From: Blastocatellia bacterium
GTDB lineage: Bacteria > Acidobacteriota > Blastocatellia > Pyrinomonadales > Pyrinomonadaceae
Length of the DNA stretch: 10,867 nt
NCBI GenBank assembly: GCA_003175865.1
Contig: PSRF01000404.1
Coordinates: 1 to 10,867 of the forward strand
Direction of reading: 5' to 3'
Shown here: one piece after another, positions 6,901-10,867 of the stretch
Position numbering within the stretch: position 1 is the stretch's first letter
How the letters are laid out: every line of letters begins with the position of its first letter
The notes under the pieces: generated by a model
What the model was told of the DNA's origin: nothing
The model's input: the letters and a program-made list of their open reading frames with translations, nothing else
The model's database searches: none
Program-made: the position numbers and the translations under genes

Positions 6901-9878
6901 GTTAGAATCGAATCGATTTGCGCGCGCCTCTCCGCGAAATAATCGATAGTGGAGTGCCACAGTTTGAATTCATCTTTATCAGTATTGTCGCCAGCTCCTT
7001 GAGGAACACTACTCCAGACAGAAATTGCAAATTGACTTCCTTCGACCTCGAAGCGGAACTCATAAGGACGAGACCAACGATCTTGAAGCGTTTGCAGATC
7101 GATTCCCTTAGGTCTTAACTCATCACGCAGAGCGTTGTAGTCGCGAATGAATGATCCGGTCCTGACATGGTATTCGCGAACTGCCTGGTCGATTGCTTCT
7201 CCGATGGGTCGAAAGTAGGGCCAACTTAATTGGAGAACTGCAAAATCGTCCTCCGTACCAAAACTCTTGTCAGGACCTGCTGTCGTCATTGAGAAGACGT
7301 CGGCAGCATGATCCACTTCGAATGATGCGCGGTAAGCGCTACCCCACGGGTCTTTTAACGAATCGAAATCAATGCCAGCATCAAGTGCTACTCTGCGGAC
7401 GGCGGCAACTGCGGTCGGGTATATCTTGGTTTGCTCGTATGACTTCGTCAGGGCTTTCTTGAGAGGGTCAAGCTGTTGTCCAATGGGTGGTAAGAAAAGA
7501 CTGGCGAGATTCTGTTCGTAGTTATCGCTCCCAAAAACATTCGGCGAGTTCGCGCCGTTTTGGTTGAGCAGTACTTCTGCCGCGAGATCCAGGTCGGACG
7601 AAATTTCTTTTGAGAGGCCAACCTGGTCCAACACCTTTCGCGTAATAAACCCAAGTGAATCGCCATAGCCAAGCAGACCTGAAATATCTCGATAAAACCC
7701 TGCGCTGCGCGAGCCGAAATCTTCATTAGTGCGCACACGTTCCTCGACAGCTTTATCGAGCACTACTACTCCAAGTGCGCTCTCGACGTTACGACCCTCA
7801 GCACTCTTCGCTTCAAAGGTAACGTGCGCCTGTTCGCCTGGTTTATAGGTTTTAGCTGTTTGCAGCTTCAGTGTCAGGTCGCGATTTCTCGGATAGAGTA
7901 TCGATCGACTGTCGGCAATCAGCCGTTCCTCACCAAGATCAGCATAAGCTTGGATCAATAGCTGGTCTTTGAAGTCGGGCTGGTAAGGAATCAAAACTGA
8001 TGCGCGGTTGTTATGAAGACGAACTGTTTGTGACTTGAGAACCGAGGCATTTCTGCTGACGGTGACAGTGAGCGGAAAATTCAGTTCAGTTGATTTGATT
8101 TCGAGTGAAATTGGTTCCCCAGGTCTGAATAAGCTTTTGTCAGTTGAGAGCTGCAGACCTGGTGCATCACGGAAATCGAAATCCTCAGAGTGTTTGCCGG
8201 TTCTTCCTGATTGATCTTCCGCGAGAACAGCAAGCGTGAGCGTGTTTTGTTGGCGAGCGGGATGAATACGAAGTTGATCGATCTTTCCCACACCATAGGC
8301 ATTAGTTTTAACGCGGGCGACAACCGGACCCGCACCTTCAGCGTTGCGGATCGTTACATTACATGGCGCTGGTTCACCGTCTGCATAAAAAGTAGAAAGA
8401 TAAAAACGGATCGGCATGCGCGGGTTTTCGTAATAGTTATTCCCAAGGTGCACCACGTAGATGTGAATAGCTTCCCTTGTGACTCGGAGATTGAAGCGTC
8501 GCTGTTCAGTCCTATTTGTGCTTGGGTCAGTGAAGTAAGCGGCGTACGAAAGATCCTTGAAACGTCGATAATCCTCGTCTGCAATTTCTTTGTGGTCGTT
8601 TTTGAGATCGATTTTCGCCGTGAAGTAACCGTCGGCGTCAGTGTCTCCTTCGTATTTATCTCCCTCAGTAACATCGTATTTTTGTTCGCGATAATTCCAG
8701 CTACGCTCATCTTCTCTAACAACTTTTACGTGACCGCGCGTGACAGGTTGGCCAAACAAGTAATCTGCTCTTACACGAACGGTCGCATGCTGACCTGGAA
8801 GGTAGTAAGACCGGTCCGGTTTTACTTCGACTGCGAATGTCGGCAGGTCGTAACGACTTACCTTGACTGTCGTTTGATTCAACTCCTCGTCGTCAGCTTC
8901 AAACTTCAGCCGATAGTCCCCAAGTCGCGTAGTGGTTGGAACTGCCCAATCTGCACTCGCAATACCAAATCGCGACGTTCTTAATTCTCGCGAAAAAACA
9001 ACTGTGTCCTCGGGATCAGTTACTGTAACGGTGATGTCTTTCGAAGCAACGGCGAGTTTATTTGGTCCAAGCATCAACACCCGCGAGTGCACGGTTTGTC
9101 CGGGTTGATAAAGAGGTTTGTCAGTGGAGACGATTAGCTGTGACACCTTGAAAACATCGATGTCCTGTGAGACTGCGACCCGTGTGATTCCGCGAGTGCC
9201 TTCGATTTTGAGTTCGAAGTCATCGTTTAATTGTCGTGGCAGTTTGAAATTCAAGTCGGCGAAGCCATCGCGATCTGTTGTAGCCGAGCCGATCAGGGTT
9301 GTCTTGTTTGTATCGTCAATCGTGATAGCGGCCTTTATGTCGACGCCTTCTGCAGGACGATGTGTGAGTGGATGGCGAGCGAGAACGCGAGCCTGGTACG
9401 CGGTGCCTCCATAAACATAACCGGGTGCAATCACGCGCAACTCAAATAACCCGGGAGTGATTGCCGAAAGCGAGATCAATCCTTCGGCGAGCGTCGTTTT
9501 GTTGACAGTTGACGGATCCGAGATGCGATAACGGAGGCGATACCAGAGAATCTTACTGTCTTCGTCAGGCGAGAGGCTTCGTGTATGAAACGGAAGAACA
9601 AAAGGAATTTTGTTCGAACCCGATTTGAGTTCGACGTGGCGCTCGGTTGTACCGACAACTTTGTTGTCAGGACTCAATATCTCGACGCGGACGACAACTT
9701 CGCTCGAATGTTTTTGCCCGTTATCGATTACAAGCGAAACCTCAGGTGCGAGTTGTTTAAAGAAAAACCTTGTGGCGCTTTCGTTGACGGAGATCTCATA
9801 ACGCGCACTCGTGTCTTGAACAACCACAAGGACCAGGCACGAAAGGCAAAACAAACACAGAAGCACACGGCGACTCAT
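3954..9878 (-). CDS. Giant secreted alpha-2-macroglobulin family protein with GspG-like and carboxypeptidase-regulatory insert (1974 aa)
   Basis: A Sec signal peptide (M-S-R-R, then a hydrophobic core to about residue 21, likely cleaved after TSA at about 25) has no clear lipobox, so the mature protein is probably soluble in the periplasm or secreted. Macroglobulin-type strands recur with the K-x-x-Y/F-x-P-G-Q/E signature near residues 251, 357, 578 and 674. A bait-region-type domain follows (V-V-L-D-K-A-V at about 706). Residues 806-1247 are an unusual insert, described separately. The A2M core domain covers about 1256-1350, the thioester motif GCGEQ is 1475-1479, the alpha/alpha thioester domain 1475-1758, a CUB-like segment about 1760-1830, and a receptor-binding-like domain 1868-1974 with YDYYNPE at 1955-1961. 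Family members trap proteases and couple covalently to targets through the Cys-Gln thioester; here this is inferred. Usual bacterial length is about 1500-1900. GGAGGT at 9884-9889 supports the start. No partner penicillin-binding protein gene (PbpC) is adjacent, unlike the classical enterobacterial arrangement. Confidence 0.93.
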   Translation of the reverse strand: MSRRVLLCLFCLSCLVLVVVQDTSARYEISVNESATRFFFKQLAPEVSLVIDNGQKHSSEVVVRVEILSPDNKVVGTTERHVELKSGSNKIPFVLPFHTRSLSPDEDSKILWYRLRYRISDPSTVNKTTLAEGLISLSAITPGLFELRVIAPGYVYGGTAYQARVLARHPLTHRPAEGVDIKAAITIDDTNKTTLIGSATTDRDGFADLNFKLPRQLNDDFELKIEGTRGITRVAVSQDIDVFKVSQLIVSTDKPLYQPGQTVHSRVLMLGPNKLAVASKDITVTVTDPEDTVVFSRELRTSRFGIASADWAVPTTTRLGDYRLKFEADDEELNQTTVKVSRYDLPTFAVEVKPDRSYYLPGQHATVRVRADYLFGQPVTRGHVKVVREDERSWNYREQKYDVTEGDKYEGDTDADGYFTAKIDLKNDHKEIADEDYRRFKDLSYAAYFTDPSTNRTEQRRFNLRVTREAIHIYVVHLGNNYYENPRMPIRFYLSTFYADGEPAPCNVTIRNAEGAGPVVARVKTNAYGVGKIDQLRIHPARQQNTLTLAVLAEDQSGRTGKHSEDFDFRDAPGLQLSTDKSLFRPGEPISLEIKSTELNFPLTVTVSRNASVLKSQTVRLHNNRASVLIPYQPDFKDQLLIQAYADLGEERLIADSRSILYPRNRDLTLKLQTAKTYKPGEQAHVTFEAKSAEGRNVESALGVVVLDKAVEERVRTNEDFGSRSAGFYRDISGLLGYGDSLGFITRKVLDQVGLSKEISSDLDLAAEVLLNQNGANSPNVFGSDNYEQNLASLFLPPIGQQLDPLKKALTKSYEQTKIYPTAVAAVRRVALDAGIDFDSLKDPWGSAYRASFEVDHAADVFSMTTAGPDKSFGTEDDFAVLQLSWPYFRPIGEAIDQAVREYHVRTGSFIRDYNALRDELRPKGIDLQTLQDRWSRPYEFRFEVEGSQFAISVWSSVPQGAGDNTDKDEFKLWHSTIDYFAERRAQIDSILTKHFHDTGQFPINETELKGALQSANVDLETLKDPWTRRYYATFQQVSYYGDNVSVESRAVYGQSSSEKVKITPVTKTATVIKMRSGGADGVEGTNDDFDVATFSTTVTEQSAKDRSPERPRISTTHMGATGAITGRVDDPLGAAIPGATIEAKRQSTDEVFSAKTDDSGRYLLRNLPAGIYEFKVSASAFKPAVITNILVRSSDLVEINVTLEVGAVAETVSVVSGSDSVSYLNASVAQTISRSNLVLLAPGLVGAKQQIFTPRLREYFPETLLWQPELTTDKKGRAQLDFKLADNITTWKLSVIGSTENGELGIADTEIRAFQPFFAELDPPRVLTEGDEIALPVVLRNYLDKKQPVDLQLAPQAWFRSLDGTRKQVEVPARDSSTSSFKIQTTASVIDGKQQVTAIGSDLSDAIVKPITVHPDGEEKAETATALLTESTLLQFALPADTIANSSHVELKVYPNLTSHIYESVEAIMKRPYGCGEQTISSTYPSLLVLRHLRVGQANSEVIAKAERYLQEGYQRLLGYQGADGGFTYWGHGDSDVALTAYALRFLHDAEGVTEVDPHVAERARTWLFAKQRSDGSWQQLNWDKTENRRGTALLTAHVARSIALANDKPDKKSTNDANLVRTLDYLEKRSSEIEEPYLIAAYSLAASVAGDKERALQANRRLIALAHPEGDRTYWSLETNTPFYGWGLAGRIETTALVVQSLGTTMPTLESEQQQVTNAQSRGLLFLLRNEDPYGVWYSTQATINVLDAILSVAQRQTEGIDSGDGVAVVVNGQPATSFRLPVSSKIAVPFTADISAHIKAGINRIELKRTGKGKLASVQAVTSYYVPWSSNQSSSTARVSSGDSEALQLQTAFDKTEARVMDEITCHVKAERIGFRGYGMMLAEIGLPPGVDVDRASLETATKGSGWSINQYDVLPDRIVFYLWPTAGGVSFNFRFKPRIAMKAKAAASVLYDYYNPEARTIVQPGTFVVK
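5442..5456 (-). other. Thioester motif GCGEQ of the alpha-2-macroglobulin
   Basis: Codons for residues 1475-1479 read G-C-G-E-Q. In complement C3 and alpha-2-macroglobulins the Cys (1476 here) and Gln (1479) form an internal thioester that reacts with target nucleophiles after activation. The motif is intact, and the following helices (G-G-F-T-Y-W, L-T-A-Y-A-L, Y-S-T-Q-A-T) keep the landmarks of the thioester domain. Confidence 0.95.
6261..6518 (-). other. Carboxypeptidase regulatory-like domain within the macroglobulin
   Basis: Residues about 1121-1206 read as a classic domain of this class: G-A-I-T-G-R-V-D-D-P-L-G-A-A-I-P-G-A at the start, D-D-S-G-R-Y-L-L-R-N-L-P-A-G-I-Y in the middle, and a final strand ending N-V-T-L-E-V-G. 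Such beta-sandwich domains commonly precede TonB-dependent receptors of the Oar type. Here the domain sits between the GspG-like units and the A2M core domain. Confidence 0.88.
6594..7463 (-). repeat. Three tandem ~90-residue GspG-like units inside the macroglobulin
   Basis: Residues about 806-890, 892-983 and 984-1095 share a layout: an amphipathic helix (I-x2-A/I-L-x2-x-Y/H-F), a T-G/K-x-x-P segment, then L-K-D-P-W at D843, L-Q-D-R-W at D933 and L-K-D-P-W at D1025, then strands and a G-x-D-x2-x-G-T-x-D-D-F loop (clear in units 1 and 3). Spacing of the Asp landmarks is 90 and 92 residues. The layout matches the C-terminal globular part of the type II secretion major pseudopilin GspG (D-P-W-G and a calcium-binding D-rich loop), without the N-terminal methylated helix. 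The units are diverged at residue level, and the third carries an extra stretch of about 25 residues before its DDF loop. Assignment is from motif order alone. Confidence 0.75.
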
Positions 9879-9890
9879 AAGCCACCTCCG

Positions 9891-9909
9891 GAGAACTCAT
9901 TTTGTTCTC
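9891..9909 (-). promoter_or_regulatory. 5' leader hairpin next to the macroglobulin ribosome binding site
   Basis: GAGAAC and GTTCTC form a perfect 6-bp inverted repeat around a 7-nt loop. In the - strand transcript the stem ends 1 nt before the GGAGGT at 9884-9889. It could affect ribosome access, but a 6-bp stem is modest and no regulator is known. Confidence 0.3.
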
Positions 9910-9982
9910 AGCAAATGGACAGACTTCAACCTTGGGGAGAGATCCGCTTACCTCAACATCCGAACAGTTTGTTTTTAGTTGG

Positions 9983-10004
9983 TTGAGCCCGGGGAGGTGC
10001 TCAA
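9983..10004. repeat. Short dyad TTGAGC-N10-GCTCAA upstream of the macroglobulin gene
   Basis: A perfect 6-bp inverted repeat with a 10-nt spacer lies about 105-126 nt upstream of the macroglobulin start. It could be an operator or part of the promoter region. I see no convincing -35/-10 pair for this gene. Low information content, so chance is possible. Confidence 0.25.
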
Positions 10005-10123
10005 TTTGATTTTCATCGCTGAGATGCGCTTCTCACTACGAAGGGTTGTTGGGTTGTACAAAAAAATGTAGACGCTAGAGAAGTTCAGATGGCTCTTTAG
10101 TAGGACCGTCGAACAAATCAGTA

Positions 10124-10232
10124 AAGCTCTTCTGTCGGACCTCGCACGTCTCGTGCGCTTGAAATCGATTCTGCCCAAGTACCGATTATGAAACGAGGCG
10201 CACGAGACGTACGCGGTCCGACAGAAGAGCTT
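10124..10232. repeat. 109-bp palindromic element with 35-bp inverted arms
   Basis: The left arm (10124-10158, starting AAGCTCTTCTGTCGGACC) and right arm (10198-10232) are reverse complements with only two mismatches in 35 positions, around a 39-nt centre. Each arm holds a smaller palindrome: CGCACG-TCT-CGTGCG in the left (perfect) and CGCACG-AGA-CGTACG in the right (one mismatch). The element lies between two divergent gene starts, so it does not terminate either gene. It could be a miniature inverted-repeat element, a REP-like interspersed palindrome or a structured RNA. A possible 4-bp AGTA duplication (10120-10123 and 10234-10237) is weak because it sits one base off the right edge. I see no reading frame of interest inside. 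The remaining intergenic sequence (9879-10353) holds small dyads listed separately and no recognisable gene. Confidence 0.8.
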
Positions 10233-10273
10233 GAGTAGTCCTTTCAACGTCTGTACTGAAGGGTGAGTAGAGG

Positions 10274-10297
10274 TGTGACAAATGAAGAAGTGTCACA
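10274..10297. promoter_or_regulatory. Operator-like dyad TGTGACA-N10-TGTCACA
   Basis: Perfect 7-bp half sites are separated by 10 nt, 57 nt before the start codon of the exported-protein gene. A weak promoter candidate (TTGCTC at 10303-10308 and GATACT at 10328-10333) lies just downstream, which would place the dyad where an activator usually sits. The spacing is longer than the CRP/FNR pattern (TGTGA-N6-TCACA), so I do not assign a regulator family. Confidence 0.45.
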
Positions 10298-10353
10298 TGC
10301 GTTTGCTCTCGCTTGATCTTCGGCACCGATACTAGTCAGCGGGAGAAAAGAAG

Positions 10354-10854
10354 ATGAAATGCAAACGATTAAATATTGTGTGTGTCGTTGTATGGGTCCT
10401 TTGGGCTGGTCTCTTTGCTGTTGCAGCAAACGCGCAACCCGTAAAGGCACAACCGGATGACACTGTTACTGGTAAACCTTCAGCTCCAGCGACACGGACA
10501 CGGATTACGACATTTGGACCAGCATCAGATCCGACTACAGTGCTGAGGTCTGCTCGGTCAATCTTTGTCAGATCCAATTCATTGCTGGTGAAAGGTGCAG
10601 TTGTTGAAGATAAGCTACAAAAGCGAAAAGAGTTTGCTCTTCTGAATCTGTCGGTTACTCGTGATTTGAACTCGGCTGATGTGATACTGGAACTTCGCCA
10701 CGACTTGTTTACGATGTATGTCTACACGGCTGTTGACCGTCGCAGCGGTTTGGTAGTCGCAACTGGTAAGTTGAGTTCGCTGGGTGGGACGGTGGCCGGA
10801 AAGGTTGCCGAGAGGTTTCTGAAGCAGGTTGTCAAAGCGAGGACAGGAAGCTGA
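10354..10854 (+). CDS. Small exported protein of unknown function (166 aa)
   Basis: A clear Sec signal peptide spans residues 1-27: basic K-C-K-R start, hydrophobic V-V-V-W-V-L-W-A-G-L core, and A-N-A before Q28. A low-complexity Pro/Thr/Ala-rich linker follows to about residue 50. The mature domain (about 60-163) reads V-L-R-S-A-R-S-I-F-V-R-S, then K-R-K-E-F, then S-A-D-V-I-L-E-L-R, then F-T-M-Y-V-Y-T-A-V-D-R-R-S-G-L-V-V-A-T-G. This alternating strand pattern recalls hypothetical exported proteins I associate with Acidobacteria, where an L-R-x-A-K-x-I-x-V strand opens and a G-K strand closes the domain. Function is unknown. GGGAG at 10341-10345 lies 8 nt before the ATG. The gene is divergent from the macroglobulin gene and has its own regulatory region. 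It is complete, with its stop codon at 10852-10854. Confidence 0.85.
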   Translation: MKCKRLNIVCVVVWVLWAGLFAVAANAQPVKAQPDDTVTGKPSAPATRTRITTFGPASDPTTVLRSARSIFVRSNSLLVKGAVVEDKLQKRKEFALLNLSVTRDLNSADVILELRHDLFTMYVYTAVDRRSGLVVATGKLSSLGGTVAGKVAERFLKQVVKARTGS

Positions 10855-10867
10855 ATTTCGAATCTTA

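Noticed and set aside
8211..8984. 257-codon open frame on the + strand
   Set aside because: It lies fully antisense to the macroglobulin gene, has no ribosome site that stands out, and its translation has no domain character.
9800..9878. Lipoprotein signal in the macroglobulin
   Set aside because: The signal segment has several Cys, but none follows a proper L-[AS]-[GA]-C lipobox; cleavage after TSA fits better.
9585..9986. 133-codon open frame on the + strand
   Set aside because: It is antisense to the macroglobulin signal peptide and first domain, and is rich in Arg, Asn and Asp without a motif.
9983..10004. Intrinsic terminator
   Set aside because: It lies upstream of divergent genes, the stem is only 6 bp, and no T-run follows on either strand.
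9975..10247. 90-codon open frame on the - strand
   Set aside because: It runs through the 109-bp palindrome, is rich in Arg, Lys and Ser without any domain pattern, and has no clear ribosome site.
10274..10297. CRP/FNR binding site
   Set aside because: The half sites look similar, but the spacer is 10 nt between 7-bp halves (14 nt between TGTGA and TCACA), not the 6 nt of the CRP pattern.

Overview
The window looks like a piece of chromosome from a Gram-negative soil-type bacterium, most plausibly an acidobacterium. This is an inference from protein style only: a giant alpha-2-macroglobulin carrying an Oar/TonB-receptor-like carboxypeptidase regulatory domain, a short secreted protein of a type I associate with Acidobacteriota, and moderate GC content. 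No ribosomal or other phylogenetic marker is present. There are no tRNA or rRNA genes, no CRISPR array and no recognisable insertion sequence.

Left part (1-3430, + strand): a tight three-gene operon. It holds a 73-residue membrane peptide with a DPGSG motif, a 493-residue two-domain protein (kinase-like N-terminal half, SAM methyltransferase C-terminal half), and a polytopic membrane protein with a sulfatase/alkaline-phosphatase-superfamily domain. The last two genes overlap. The set looks like one functional unit, perhaps modifying an envelope polymer, but its substrate cannot be read from the sequence.

Middle (3431-9878, - strand): after a 259-bp convergent gap with a hairpin come a 53-residue metallothionein-like protein with eight cysteines and, upstream of it on the same strand, a 1974-residue secreted alpha-2-macroglobulin. 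The latter has macroglobulin repeats, an intact GCGEQ thioester, an alpha/alpha thioester domain and a receptor-binding-like C-terminus. At the place where the protease bait region is expected it carries about 440 extra residues: three tandem units resembling the C-terminal part of the type II secretion pseudopilin GspG, then a carboxypeptidase regulatory-like domain, then a stretch resembling the start of a TonB receptor plug. This insertion is the most unusual feature of the window.

Right part (9879-10867): a 475-bp intergenic region between divergent genes. It holds a 109-bp near-perfect palindrome with 35-bp arms, small dyads on the macroglobulin side, and an operator-like dyad (TGTGACA-N10-TGTCACA) upstream of the last gene. 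That gene encodes a 166-residue exported protein of unknown function.
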